Origin: Coprococcus sp.
GTDB taxonomy: Bacteria; Bacillota_A; Clostridia; Lachnospirales; Lachnospiraceae
Reading direction: 5' to 3'
NCBI GenBank assembly: GCA_017624085.1
Contig: JAGANU010000006.1
Span: forward strand, 19,050 to 83,049
Length of the DNA: 64,000 nucleotides
Below, piece after piece: positions 16,784 through 26,875 of the stretch. Both the position numbers and the translations under genes were made by a program. The notes under the pieces are model-generated. The model was given only the letters and a program-made list of their open reading frames with translations. It made no database searches and had not been told where the DNA came from. How positions within the stretch are numbered: position 1 is the first letter of the stretch; every line of letters starts with the position of its first letter.

Positions 16784-18826
16784 ATGATTCGATTATTAGA
16801 TGCAAATACAATAAACAAAATTGCAGCAGGTGAAGTAATAGAAAAACCAAGCTCAGTAATAAAGGAGCTTGTTGAAAATGCCATTGATTCAGGTGCTTCG
16901 GCCATATCTGTGGAGGTAAAGGGCAGCGGTCTGTCCTTTATGCGTGTAACAGACAATGGCTCCGGAATACCAAAGGATGAGGTGAAAACTGCCTTCCTGA
17001 GACATGCCACAAGCAAGCTTGTAACAGTTGAGGACCTGCTTAATCTTTCCTCCCTTGGATTTAGAGGTGAAGCACTTGCAAGTATTGCATCCGTATCCCA
17101 GGTTGAAATGATCAGCAAGACGAAAGATGCTATTACAGGAATCAGATACCAGATACATGGAGGAGTAGAAATCTCCAATGAAGAGATAGGATGCCCAAAT
17201 GGCACAACTATTATTGTCAGAAATATTTTCTATAACACGCCTGCCAGGAAAAAATTCATGAAAACAGATGCAACTGAAACAGGCTATATATACGACCTTA
17301 TATGTCGCATTGCCATGTCTCATCCTGAGATTTCCTTTAAGCTTATTGTCAATGGAACAAATAAGCTGTTTACGTCAGGAAACGGAAAGCTGAAGGATAT
17401 TATATATCATATATACGGCAGGGATATAACATCAAATCTACTTGAGCTTGATGCTCAAAACGATTTTTTGCATATAAGCGGCTATATTGCCAGGCCGTGC
17501 ATATCAAGAGGCAACCGATCATTTGAAGGGTACTATGTCAATCACAGATATATAAAAAGTTCAGTGATAACCAAAGCAATAGAGGATGCCTATCGAACCT
17601 TTGTTATGATTCACAAGTTTCCATTTACAGAAATTAACTTTGATATAAGGCCTGACCTGCTTGATGTAAATGTACACCCGACAAAGATGGAGCTAAAGTT
17701 TGCAAACAGTCCTGAGGTTTACAGCTTTACCTATAACGCCATAAGAGAAGCGCTGCTGTTTAAGGAGCTTATTCCTGAGGTAAGTCCTGAAAAAGTAAAA
17801 AAGCAGGAATCATTTTCTTCCAGAAAAATTGATAATGCGCCTGAAGCCTTTGAAAACAACAGGCGTAAGGCAGAGACAGCGAAAGCCATTTATAGCCCGG
17901 ATAACGCTGCAGCAAAAAAGAACAATGATAGTCCTGATATTTCCAAGCCAAAGCAGACAATCTATTTCCCGGATCATGCTGAGCCGGCAAAGCATTCCTT
18001 TGTTGCAGAAAGCAGTGCGCATTATCAAGTAAACACCGGAAATAATAACTATAAACCCACCGAGGAACACATAGACAAAATACCGGATATAGACCCGGCA
18101 ATTATAACGGATGCCTCACCGGCTCCTGAAATAATAGATGCTGAAAAACATGATAAACCGGTAGTTGATATTATTGTAAATGTAGAAGATGACAAGTCAT
18201 ATAAGCAGCAAAGCCTGTTTACAGAAGGCTTTCTCACAAAAGAAGCCCGTAGCAGACACAGACTGATCGGTCAGCTATTTAAGACCTACTGGCTTATAGA
18301 ATACGAAAACAAGCTGTTTATTATGGATCAGCATGCTGCTCATGAAAAGGTTAAATTTGAGGAGCTTTTGGAAAACTATAAAAACAAAAAAATATACTCC
18401 CAGTATATTATGCCACCTGCCGTGGTGTCACTAAATGCCGCGGAAATAAACTATCTGCAGAGCAACATGGACTTTTTTGAAGGCCTTGGTTATCAGCTTG
18501 AACCATTTGGAGGAAGAGAATATAAGCTGAACGCAGTGCCTGACAATTTATTTGGGCTTGACGGCAGAGAGCTTTTTATCGACTTTATAGCCGAAGCAAG
18601 CAGCGATTTAAAAAGAGGGACGATCGATACCTTCATAAGTAAGCTTTCTACTATGGCATGTAAGGCAGCCATAAAGGGAAATACTGAGATGAGCTTTAAG
18701 GAGGCAGATGCTCTTATTGATAAGCTGCTTAGCCTTGAAAATCCTTACACCTGTCCTCATGGAAGACCAACTCTTATCTCCATGACAGAAAGCGAGATTG
18801 AGAAAAAATTTAAGAGAATCGTATAA
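16784..18826 (+). CDS. mutL: DNA mismatch repair protein MutL
   Basis: 680-residue GHKL ATPase and, by motif, nicking endonuclease. N-terminal ATPase motifs: ELVENAIDSGA, DNGSGI, GFRGEALASI, and GTTIIVRNIFYNTPAR. A poorly conserved polar linker of ~130 residues spans about 340-470. The C-terminal domain has DQHAAHEKVKFEE (near residue 515), the metal motif of endonuclease-active MutL, plus CPHGRP at the end. It sits between mutS and miaA. Confidence 0.97.
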   Translation: MIRLLDANTINKIAAGEVIEKPSSVIKELVENAIDSGASAISVEVKGSGLSFMRVTDNGSGIPKDEVKTAFLRHATSKLVTVEDLLNLSSLGFRGEALASIASVSQVEMISKTKDAITGIRYQIHGGVEISNEEIGCPNGTTIIVRNIFYNTPARKKFMKTDATETGYIYDLICRIAMSHPEISFKLIVNGTNKLFTSGNGKLKDIIYHIYGRDITSNLLELDAQNDFLHISGYIARPCISRGNRSFEGYYVNHRYIKSSVITKAIEDAYRTFVMIHKFPFTEINFDIRPDLLDVNVHPTKMELKFANSPEVYSFTYNAIREALLFKELIPEVSPEKVKKQESFSSRKIDNAPEAFENNRRKAETAKAIYSPDNAAAKKNNDSPDISKPKQTIYFPDHAEPAKHSFVAESSAHYQVNTGNNNYKPTEEHIDKIPDIDPAIITDASPAPEIIDAEKHDKPVVDIIVNVEDDKSYKQQSLFTEGFLTKEARSRHRLIGQLFKTYWLIEYENKLFIMDQHAAHEKVKFEELLENYKNKKIYSQYIMPPAVVSLNAAEINYLQSNMDFFEGLGYQLEPFGGREYKLNAVPDNLFGLDGRELFIDFIAEASSDLKRGTIDTFISKLSTMACKAAIKGNTEMSFKEADALIDKLLSLENPYTCPHGRPTLISMTESEIEKKFKRIV

Positions 18827-18841
18827 GTATAGGTATAACAC

Positions 18842-19780
18842 ATGAAAAATTTGATCATACTGACAGGACCTACAGCGGTGGGCAAAACCGACCTGTCCAT
18901 AAGACTTGCAAAGGAGACAAATGGAGAAATTATATCTGCCGACTCAATGCAGGTCTACAGGACTATGGATATAGGAACTGCAAAAATAAAGAAAGAAGAA
19001 ATGTCCGGTATTCCTCATCATCTGATTGATATTCTTAATCCGGACGAGGAATTTAACGTTGTACTATTTAAGAAATACGCAAAAGAGGCTATTGAAGATA
19101 TAACGGGAAGAGGCAAAACTCCAATTATTGTAGGGGGAACAGGCTTCTACATTCAGGCCGTACTATATGATATTGATTTTGAGGCAAATGATGATGATAT
19201 GTCATACAGGTATAAGCTGGAGGCAATTGCAAAGGAAAAAGGCAATATTCATCTTCACAATATGCTTGACATGATTGACCATGAAGCTGCCCTGAAGATT
19301 CATCCAAACAATATACGACGGGTAATCCGGGCTCTTGAATTTTATGATAAAACAGGTAAAAAGATATCGGAGCACAACGAAAGGGAAGCAGCCAGAAAGT
19401 CACCATATAATTTTGAATATTTTGTGTTAAATGATGAGAGAAGCAAATTATATGATAGAATAGACAAACGGGTTGATGTAATGATAAAGGAAGGTCTGTT
19501 GGATGAAGTCAAAGGACTGCTTGACAAGGGATATACAAGAGATCTTGTATCCATGCAGGGTCTTGGCTACAAGGAAATTATTGACTATCTAAACGGAGCT
19601 GTAACCATAGACGAGGCTGTTTATACACTTAAGCGGGACACAAGGCATTTTGCAAAAAGACAGCTTACCTGGGCAAAGCGTGAAAAGGAGGTAACCTGGG
19701 TAAACAAATATGATTTTGCCGGTGAAGATGAAATACTGGACTTTATGCTAAGCAGACTTAGAAGCAAAAATATAATATAA
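18842..19780 (+). CDS. miaA: tRNA dimethylallyltransferase
   Basis: 312-residue enzyme that adds the dimethylallyl group to A37 of tRNAs reading UNN codons, giving the substrate of MiaB. P-loop GPTAVGKTDLS, then SADSMQVYRTMDIGTAK, GIPHHLID, GGTGFYIQAVLY and the C-terminal LKRDTRHFAKRQLTW. Standard length. It starts 15 bases after mutL. Confidence 0.97.
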   Translation: MKNLIILTGPTAVGKTDLSIRLAKETNGEIISADSMQVYRTMDIGTAKIKKEEMSGIPHHLIDILNPDEEFNVVLFKKYAKEAIEDITGRGKTPIIVGGTGFYIQAVLYDIDFEANDDDMSYRYKLEAIAKEKGNIHLHNMLDMIDHEAALKIHPNNIRRVIRALEFYDKTGKKISEHNEREAARKSPYNFEYFVLNDERSKLYDRIDKRVDVMIKEGLLDEVKGLLDKGYTRDLVSMQGLGYKEIIDYLNGAVTIDEAVYTLKRDTRHFAKRQLTWAKREKEVTWVNKYDFAGEDEILDFMLSRLRSKNII

Positions 19781-19797
19781 AAAGGATAGAAGCTACC

Positions 19798-21084
19798 ATG
19801 AAAGACTTACTAAAAGAATACTACACACAGCTAAATGTTGATGAAAAAGTTTTTGAATACTGCAACAATATAGAGCAAAAGCTTAAGGAAAGATTTGCAA
19901 GGATTGATAAAATCTGTGAATTAAATCAGTTAAAGGTACTTAAGGCCATGCAGGACAACAGACTGAATGAGGGACATTTTGCAGGCTCATCAGGCTACGG
20001 CTACACAGATGACGGAAGAGATGTTCTTGAGAAAATATACGCTGACGTATTTCATACAGAGGATGCCCTTGTAAGGTCTCAGATAGTGTGTGGTACTCAT
20101 GCTATCTGTACTGCATTATTTGGAAATCTTCTGCCGGGAGATGAACTTCTAGCCATCACAGGTAAACCATACGATACTATGGATGAAATAATCGGCATAA
20201 GAAAGTCCAGAGGCTCTCTGGCTGAATATGGTGTTACATACAGCCAGGTTGACCTGCTGCCGAGCGGAGAATTTGATATTGATGGTATAAAAAATGCCAT
20301 CAACGAAAAGACAAGGCTTGTTCATATTCAGCGTTCCAAGGGCTACGCTGTAAGAAAAACATTATCAGTTGAGCAGATAGGAGAGGCTATAAAGGCTGTT
20401 AAAAGTATCAATCCAGACATTATATGTATGGTAGACAACTGCTACGGCGAATTTGTCCAGGACAGGGAGCCGTCCGATGTAGGAGCAGATCTTGTTGTTG
20501 GCTCACTTATCAAAAATCCGGGTGGCGGTCTTGCACCAATCGGAGGATATATATGTGGAAGGAAGGAGTATATTGAGAACGCCTCCTTCAGGCTTACAAC
20601 ACCGGGGCTTGGCAAAGAGGTTGGAGCTTCTCTGGGAAACACAAAGGCTCTTGCCCAGGGACTGTTTATGGCACCATCCGTAACTGCCGGTGCATTAAAG
20701 GGAGCCATATTTGCCGCAAATATTTACGAGGGCCTTGGTTTTAAAGCAGTTCCGGACAGCACAGAGGAAAGATATGACATAATACAGGCTGTAGAACTAG
20801 GTACTCCTGAGAGAGTAATTGCATTTTGTAAGGGGATACAGGCAGCTGCACCAGTTGACAGCTATGTAACCCCGGAGCCATGGGATATGCCGGGATACGA
20901 CTCTCCTGTTATTATGGCAGCCGGTGCTTTTGTCTCAGGTTCTTCCATTGAGCTTTCTGCCGATGCTCCTATGCGACCGCCTTATGCAGTATATTTTCAG
21001 GGTGGTCTTACATATCAGCATGCAAAATATGGAATAATAATGTCATTACAGAAAATGGTAGAAAAAAACCTTATTGTATGGTAG
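19798..21084 (+). CDS. Methionine gamma-lyase family PLP protein (YnbB/aluminium-resistance type)
   Basis: 428-residue PLP-dependent protein of the COG4100 family, often named aluminium resistance protein or cystathionine beta-lyase-like. Family hallmarks are the GSSGYGYTDDGRD stretch, QIVCGTHAI, MVDNCYGEF and a likely PLP lysine in GSLIKNPGGGLAP. Bacillus YnbB is the same family. The substrate is not established. Lachnospiraceae often keep it next to miaA, as here (17 bases). RBS AAAGGATAGAAG. Confidence 0.88.
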   Translation: MKDLLKEYYTQLNVDEKVFEYCNNIEQKLKERFARIDKICELNQLKVLKAMQDNRLNEGHFAGSSGYGYTDDGRDVLEKIYADVFHTEDALVRSQIVCGTHAICTALFGNLLPGDELLAITGKPYDTMDEIIGIRKSRGSLAEYGVTYSQVDLLPSGEFDIDGIKNAINEKTRLVHIQRSKGYAVRKTLSVEQIGEAIKAVKSINPDIICMVDNCYGEFVQDREPSDVGADLVVGSLIKNPGGGLAPIGGYICGRKEYIENASFRLTTPGLGKEVGASLGNTKALAQGLFMAPSVTAGALKGAIFAANIYEGLGFKAVPDSTEERYDIIQAVELGTPERVIAFCKGIQAAAPVDSYVTPEPWDMPGYDSPVIMAAGAFVSGSSIELSADAPMRPPYAVYFQGGLTYQHAKYGIIMSLQKMVEKNLIVW

Positions 21085-21146
21085 ATTAGTTAGATGTTCA
21101 AGTACGGATAAGCCTTGCGCTTGGAGAGGCGTAAAAGGAGGTACTC

Positions 21147-21890
21147 ATGAACAACACAGGAAATAATATTAGCTCTCTGAATAGAACCATGAGGGAGCTG
21201 TGCGAAACAGAAAGGCCATATGAGAAAAGCATCAAATATGGAGTTAACACACTGTCTGATGCAGAGCTTATCGCCATTATTTTAAGATCAGGCAGTAAGC
21301 ATTCCAATGCTTTGTTAACTGCGTATAACATACTTAACGCTCACCCGGTTCATAAGGGCATAGTGGGTCTTAACTATCTTACAATCGATGAGCTCAAGTC
21401 TATTGATGGAATTGGGGAAGTGAAGGCAATACAGATGTGCTGTCTCGCCGAAATAGCAAAGAGAATGTCAAGGGCTGTCCACAGACCCTTTATATCCTTC
21501 AATTCACCCCAAAGCATTGCCGATTATTATATGGGTCAAACCAGGTATCTTGATAAGGAATGCGTATATATACTCATGTTTGATACAAAGCAGAATCTTA
21601 TCAAGGAATTAAAGCTTTCGGAGGGTACGGTGAACAGAGCGCTGCTTTCAACAAGAGAAATATTTATACAAGCCCTTCGATACGAAGCAGTTTACATAAT
21701 ATTAGTACATAATCATCCGTCAGGAGATCCAACTCCAAGCAATGATGATATTGATATCACTTATCGTATATACGATGCAGGAGAGCTTGTTGGCATAAGC
21801 TTAATGGATCATATTATTTTAGGCAATAACTGCTATGTCAGTTTAACCGAAAGAGGTATTATCAATGAAAAAACGACGAACCAGAAATAA
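21147..21890 (+). CDS. radC: RadC family JAB-domain protein
   Basis: 247-residue RadC/YsxA-type protein. The N-terminus has a helix-hairpin-helix-like region (LKSIDGIGEVKAIQ) and the C-terminus a JAMM/MPN+ metal motif seen as HNHPSGDPTPSNDD. The DNA-repair label is historical and the true function is unclear. RBS AAAGGAGGT precedes ATG 21147. Its last 26 bases overlap mreC, so the two are translationally linked; a radC next to mre genes is usual in Firmicutes. Confidence 0.93.
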   Translation: MNNTGNNISSLNRTMRELCETERPYEKSIKYGVNTLSDAELIAIILRSGSKHSNALLTAYNILNAHPVHKGIVGLNYLTIDELKSIDGIGEVKAIQMCCLAEIAKRMSRAVHRPFISFNSPQSIADYYMGQTRYLDKECVYILMFDTKQNLIKELKLSEGTVNRALLSTREIFIQALRYEAVYIILVHNHPSGDPTPSNDDIDITYRIYDAGELVGISLMDHIILGNNCYVSLTERGIINEKTTNQK

Positions 21891-22731
21891 AAAAAGAATA
21901 GAAATATCCCCAAGATATTTTCTTCTTGGACTTACTGCACTATGTGTTATCCTTATGCTCACCTCACTTTTTGCAGGAAACATATTCACACCTATAAGAG
22001 ACTTTACAAATATATTTGTTCAGCCCATGCAAAAGGGAGTAAACACAATAGGAACCTGGGTATGGAGCAAGGCCGATGCCTTTGAAAACTACGACAAGCT
22101 TATCAAAGAAAATGATAGTTTAAAAAAACAGCTTGAGCAGGCGCAGAATCAGATTTCAAAATACCAGCAGGATTCCTATGAGCTTGAGCGCCTTACCAAG
22201 CTATACGAGCTTGATCTGTCTTATTCAGATTACCAAAAGACTGCTGCCAGGGTTATAGCAAAGGATACCTCAAACTGGTTTGATGTATTTTATGTTGACA
22301 AAGGAAAAGAGGACGGAATATTTGAAGGGGCAAATGTTCTATATGGCAGCGGACTTTGCGGTATTGTAATAGAAGCAGGAGACGACTACTCAAAAATCCG
22401 CACGATCATTGATGATACATCCAATGTTAATGGCATGATTCTGCCTTCAGAGGCTATATGCAATGTGGAAGGAAGTGTCAACAACTATAACAGCGGATTT
22501 CTAATTGCCGAAAACATAGAAAAGGATTCAGAGATCAATATAGGTGACCAGGTCGTCACATCCTATGTATCAAGCAAGTACCTGTCAGGCCTGTGTATTG
22601 GTTATGTTTCAAGGATAGAGGCTGACTCCAACAATCTTACAAAAACTGCCTATATAACACCTGCCTGTGATTTTTCAAAGATTCAGGAGGTACTTATTAT
22701 TCTGGACAACAAAAAAAATGTTACAGAGTAA
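21865..22731 (+). CDS. mreC: Rod shape-determining protein MreC
   Basis: 288-residue bitopic membrane protein that links wall synthases to the elongation machinery. A short basic N-terminus and one transmembrane helix (YFLLGLTALCVILMLTSLFA) are followed by a coiled coil (LIKENDSLKKQLEQAQNQI) and the beta-rich MreC domain with DKGKEDGIFEGANVLYGSGLCGIV. It overlaps radC at the 5' end; mreD follows. No mreB lies upstream. Confidence 0.95.
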   Translation: MKKRRTRNKKRIEISPRYFLLGLTALCVILMLTSLFAGNIFTPIRDFTNIFVQPMQKGVNTIGTWVWSKADAFENYDKLIKENDSLKKQLEQAQNQISKYQQDSYELERLTKLYELDLSYSDYQKTAARVIAKDTSNWFDVFYVDKGKEDGIFEGANVLYGSGLCGIVIEAGDDYSKIRTIIDDTSNVNGMILPSEAICNVEGSVNNYNSGFLIAENIEKDSEINIGDQVVTSYVSSKYLSGLCIGYVSRIEADSNNLTKTAYITPACDFSKIQEVLIILDNKKNVTE

Positions 22732-22761
22732 CAATTATTTATTTGGGAGAAGGAAATAAAT

Positions 22762-23271
22762 TTGAGAAGAATCATCACTCTTGGTATACTCATTATTATA
22801 TGTTTTGTTTTACAATCTGCATTTTTTCCATTTATTGAGGTAGCCGGTATTTCACCTAACCTTTTGCTTATTCTTACAGTTTCCTTTGGTCTTATGAGGG
22901 GACGAAAGGAAGGAATGCTGGTTGGCTTTTTTTGCGGCTTTTTATATGATTTATATTTTGGCTTTGCCATAGGTCCATTTATGATCATCTATATGCTGCT
23001 TGGTTATTGTAATGGTTTTTTTCACAGACTTTATCTGGTAGAGGATGTTCTGTTACCTATAATTATTGTAACCATAGATGATTTTGTATTTAATTTCATT
23101 ACCTTCATTATTTTCTTCGTCATGAGAAACAGACTTATGTTTGGTCAGTATATGAAGGACATTATATTGCCTGAAATGATATATACTGCAGTACTTACCA
23201 TGATAGTATTCAAGCTGTTTGTATATATTAACAAACGGCTGAAACGTGCTGAAAAAGGAAGTGACATCTAG
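22762..23271 (+). CDS. mreD: Rod shape-determining protein MreD
   Basis: 169-residue hydrophobic protein with about five transmembrane segments, beginning RRIITLGILIIICFVLQSAFFPF, the normal MreD profile, and a basic C-terminus. The start is TTG 22762 with GGGAGAAGGA upstream. The stop shares one base with the GTG of the PBP2 gene. Order mreC-mreD-PBP2 is classic. Confidence 0.93.
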   Translation: MRRIITLGILIIICFVLQSAFFPFIEVAGISPNLLLILTVSFGLMRGRKEGMLVGFFCGFLYDLYFGFAIGPFMIIYMLLGYCNGFFHRLYLVEDVLLPIIIVTIDDFVFNFITFIIFFVMRNRLMFGQYMKDIILPEMIYTAVLTMIVFKLFVYINKRLKRAEKGSDI

Positions 23272-26108
23272 TGATCAGAGATATATTTGAAATAATTAAA
23301 GAATTTATTGTTGAAAAGCTTAAAAGCAGAATGTTTTATATAACCCTTTTGTTTTTATGTCTGTTTGGCGTGCTTGTATACAGGCTTTTCAATCTTCAAA
23401 TTGTTAACGGTCAAAAATATCAGACCAATTTCCAGTACAAATCCTTAAAGACAGTCCCGGTAAAAGCAACCAGAGGAAAAATATATGACTGTAATGGTAA
23501 GCTCATAGCATACAACCAGTCTTCATATAACCTTAGCTTTACTAGCAATGCAGACCTGACAGATGCCGCAGCTGAAAAGAATACCACGGTAAATGAGCTT
23601 AGAAATGAAATTGTGTATAAAACAATTCTTATTCTTGAACAAAATGGAGATCATCTGTCTGTTGAGCTTCCAATTAAGCTTGACTCAAACGGAGACATGA
23701 AATTCACCATAAGCGGCTCCCAGCTAAACACATTCTATATGAATGTGTTTGGTGCATCCTCTGTAGACAGTCTTAAGGATGAGCAGAAAAATGCTACAGC
23801 CCGTGAAGTGTTTGAATATATGAAAAGTGACGAGCTGTTTCATGTTTCCTCCGAATACTCAGACAGTTATGCACTTAAAATACTTGCAGTCCGTTATGAG
23901 GTATGGCTTAACAGGTATCAGCAGTATATGACTGTCAATATAGCAAGCAACATAAGTAAGGAAAGCTATGCTGCAATCACAGAAAATATGGACACTCTGC
24001 TGGGAATGGATGTAAGCATAGAGTCAAACCGTGTTTACAATGATGCCTTGTACTTTGCCCACATTATTGGATATATAGGCAATATTTCCAGTGAAGAGCT
24101 GGAAGAGTACAATGCAAAGCTTGATGAAAAGCAAAAATACAGCAGCAATGACATGGTAGGAAAAATGGGCTTAGAGCAATCCTTTGAGGACGAATTAAGA
24201 GGCGTTGATGGTTTGCAAAAGATGTATGTAGATAACATGGGAAAGGTGCTTGAGGTCATCGAAAAAACGGACTCTGTTGCCGGCAATGATATTTACCTGA
24301 CCATTGATTCAGATTTGCAGAAATATTGCTACAATGCCATTGAAAAGGAGCTTTCCTCAATTATCCTTACAAATCTGAAGAATGTAAGCACCTCATCAGA
24401 CAGGGAGGATATACCTATAACGGATGTGTATTCCGCACTGTTCGAAAACAATATTATAAATATAAACGCGCTAAATGCAGCAAACGCCACAGATAATGAA
24501 AAGTCCGTTTACAGCACCTTTGTGTCCAGCAAAAAATACACATTAAACAGCTTATCTGACATACTAAAGACAAGCCATACAGAGCTCTACAATCTGTCTG
24601 ACAGCTATAAGGACTATATGGAATTCATATGTGAGACACTGAGCAGTGAAGGCATATACGACAGCAGCGTAGTGGATAAGGACAGTGATACGTATAACGA
24701 CTATATAAACAACAAAATATCTTTATATGAATATTTGAAATACTGCATAAGCCAGGGTGTTATCAATATCGAAGATATTAAGGCAGGAAGCGACTATTAT
24801 GACACAGACGAAATATATGATGTTGTAGCAGATTATGTTCTAAAAGAATTTGAAAGCAACTCTGATTTCGACAAACGAATATTCAAAAACATGATATTAT
24901 CAGGAGAAATAACAGGTTCTCAGGTTATTTATCTATTATACGACCAGGGTGTTCTGAACAGTACAACAGACGAGGACTACGAGGCCTTCGCAAACGGTGT
25001 GTTCGGCAGCTATGAGTTTATGTATCGTAAAATTAAAAAGCTTGAGATTACTCCTGCCATGCTTGCTCTTGATCCCTGCTCCGGCTCAATTGTCGTTACA
25101 GATCCTGAGAACGGACAAGTAAGGGCACTGGTAACATATCCGAGCTATGACAACAATAAGCTTACAAATGTAATCGATTCCGATTACTATACAAAAATAA
25201 CACAGGACAAAACAACTCCTATGTATAACCGTGCAACAATGCAGAGAACCGCTCCGGGTTCAACCTATAAAATGATGGTTGCTGCAACCGGACTTAGAGA
25301 AGGAGTAATAGATGTAGGCTCCGTTATATCTGATTACGGTACATTTACAAAGGTTGTTCCATCACCTCAGTGCTGGCTTCGAAGTGGACACGGAGCCCTG
25401 GGTCTTGCATCTGCAATAGAGGTTTCCTGTAATGGTTTCTTCTTTGAGGTAGGCTACAGGCTGGCAACTGACGAAAATGGTGTCTATCAGGATTCTCTTG
25501 GTATAGACAAGCTTCAGACATACGCAGCCGCCTTTGGACTGGATAAAAAATCCGGTGTGGAGATAGAGGAAATGGATCCTCATGTGTCGGACAACGATGC
25601 TGTCCGTTCGTCTATAGGTCAGGGTACAAATAATTATGCTCCTGTCCAGCTTGCCAGGTATGTAACTACTATTGCCAACGAAGGTAACTGCTACAATCTG
25701 ACCCTTGTAAATGAGATAAAGAATGTGGAAGGACGCGTTGTTTTCCACAATGACAATGTACCTAGTAACAAGGTTGAGCTGACGGACAGCCAGTGGGGGA
25801 CAATCAAACAGGGAATGAGACAGATGGTAAGAGACCATACCAGCTCCATTGCGCTTATTAACCAGATAAATGTTAATGTTGCGGGAAAAACAGGAACAGC
25901 AGAGGAGGATACAACAAGGCCTGACCATGCTCTTTTTGTATCATTTGCTCCTTATGAAAATCCTGAAGTATGTGTTACCTGTGTTATTCCTCATGGATAT
26001 ACCTCTGGAAATGCAGAGGAGCTTGCCGGAATGGTATATGCCTATATGTACGACCCTGATAAGCTAAGCACACTTGATATTACAGGAAATAATCAGATGT
26101 CAGACTAA
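23271..26108 (+). CDS. mrdA: Penicillin-binding protein 2 (class B transpeptidase) with large internal insertion
   Basis: 945-residue elongation-specific transpeptidase, a partner of RodA. One N-terminal transmembrane helix, PBP dimerisation domain (RGKIYDCNGKLIAYN; GKMGLEQSFEDELRG), then the transpeptidase domain with S664-T-Y-K, S719-C-N and K873-T-G. Between about residues 355 and 588 lies a ~230-residue, Asp/Ser/Tyr-rich segment absent from typical 600-700-residue PBP2 proteins; similarly long forms seem common in Lachnospiraceae. GTG start, overlapping mreD by one base. Confidence 0.93.
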   Translation: MIRDIFEIIKEFIVEKLKSRMFYITLLFLCLFGVLVYRLFNLQIVNGQKYQTNFQYKSLKTVPVKATRGKIYDCNGKLIAYNQSSYNLSFTSNADLTDAAAEKNTTVNELRNEIVYKTILILEQNGDHLSVELPIKLDSNGDMKFTISGSQLNTFYMNVFGASSVDSLKDEQKNATAREVFEYMKSDELFHVSSEYSDSYALKILAVRYEVWLNRYQQYMTVNIASNISKESYAAITENMDTLLGMDVSIESNRVYNDALYFAHIIGYIGNISSEELEEYNAKLDEKQKYSSNDMVGKMGLEQSFEDELRGVDGLQKMYVDNMGKVLEVIEKTDSVAGNDIYLTIDSDLQKYCYNAIEKELSSIILTNLKNVSTSSDREDIPITDVYSALFENNIININALNAANATDNEKSVYSTFVSSKKYTLNSLSDILKTSHTELYNLSDSYKDYMEFICETLSSEGIYDSSVVDKDSDTYNDYINNKISLYEYLKYCISQGVINIEDIKAGSDYYDTDEIYDVVADYVLKEFESNSDFDKRIFKNMILSGEITGSQVIYLLYDQGVLNSTTDEDYEAFANGVFGSYEFMYRKIKKLEITPAMLALDPCSGSIVVTDPENGQVRALVTYPSYDNNKLTNVIDSDYYTKITQDKTTPMYNRATMQRTAPGSTYKMMVAATGLREGVIDVGSVISDYGTFTKVVPSPQCWLRSGHGALGLASAIEVSCNGFFFEVGYRLATDENGVYQDSLGIDKLQTYAAAFGLDKKSGVEIEEMDPHVSDNDAVRSSIGQGTNNYAPVQLARYVTTIANEGNCYNLTLVNEIKNVEGRVVFHNDNVPSNKVELTDSQWGTIKQGMRQMVRDHTSSIALINQINVNVAGKTGTAEEDTTRPDHALFVSFAPYENPEVCVTCVIPHGYTSGNAEELAGMVYAYMYDPDKLSTLDITGNNQMSD

Positions 26109-26164
26109 TTTACCAATGATATATCACATAAAGCCTGTGAAATATATATACAGGAGCATTTGAT

Positions 26165-26851
26165 ATGGATGGTAATAGTGAAAAACTAACAATCAAAGCA
26201 GATAAATCAGGCATAGTTATATGTATCAATAAAGATATGACGAGGGATGAAATCTGCTTTGAATTGTATAGAAAAATAATGGACAATATAGGAGCATTTA
26301 AGAAGAGTGGCACCATATATGTATCATTTAACTGCATGCACATAGGTCTGTCTCTTGCACAGGATATTCTGGACTTTCTTAACAGTATTGATGAGGTCCG
26401 GGTCATATTCAGGATAAAAGAGGAGTACCTGGACAGGCTTACACATACTTTGTCAGAAGCTTCTGATACAGCAGCTTCATCCAAAGCAACTATGCCGGTT
26501 AAAGATTTTTCTCTTCTTGGCGACACCTCAGAAAAGCCATATATATTCCGAGGTGACATAAAGAAAAGACAGACTCTTGAGACAAAGGGAAATATCATAA
26601 TAATAGGAGATGTTCTAAAGGATGCTACAGTAGTTGCCGGCAGAAACATCATTATTATTGGGAGTCTGTATGGAAATGCAATTGCAGGACGAGTGAGCTG
26701 TAATTATAGCTACATAATTGCCCTTGATATGCTCCCTCAAAAGCTCGCCATAGGCAAGGCATCCTTAACTTGTCCAAGGATAAAAAATAAACTTAATCTG
26801 CCAATGATAGCAACAAACGAATATGACTTAATAAACATTAGCTATGTCTAA
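26165..26851 (+). CDS. minC: Septum site-determining protein MinC
   Basis: 228-residue inhibitor of FtsZ ring formation. The N-terminal domain is weakly conserved; the C-terminal right-handed beta-helix is recognised by GDIKKRQTLETKGNIIIIGDVLKDATVVAGRNIIIIGSLYGNAIAG. It is directed to the membrane by MinD, encoded 24 bases downstream. RBS CAGGAGCATTTGAT precedes ATG 26165. Confidence 0.93.
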   Translation: MDGNSEKLTIKADKSGIVICINKDMTRDEICFELYRKIMDNIGAFKKSGTIYVSFNCMHIGLSLAQDILDFLNSIDEVRVIFRIKEEYLDRLTHTLSEASDTAASSKATMPVKDFSLLGDTSEKPYIFRGDIKKRQTLETKGNIIIIGDVLKDATVVAGRNIIIIGSLYGNAIAGRVSCNYSYIIALDMLPQKLAIGKASLTCPRIKNKLNLPMIATNEYDLINISYV

Positions 26852-26875
26852 TGAGTTAAAATGGAGGACATTATT

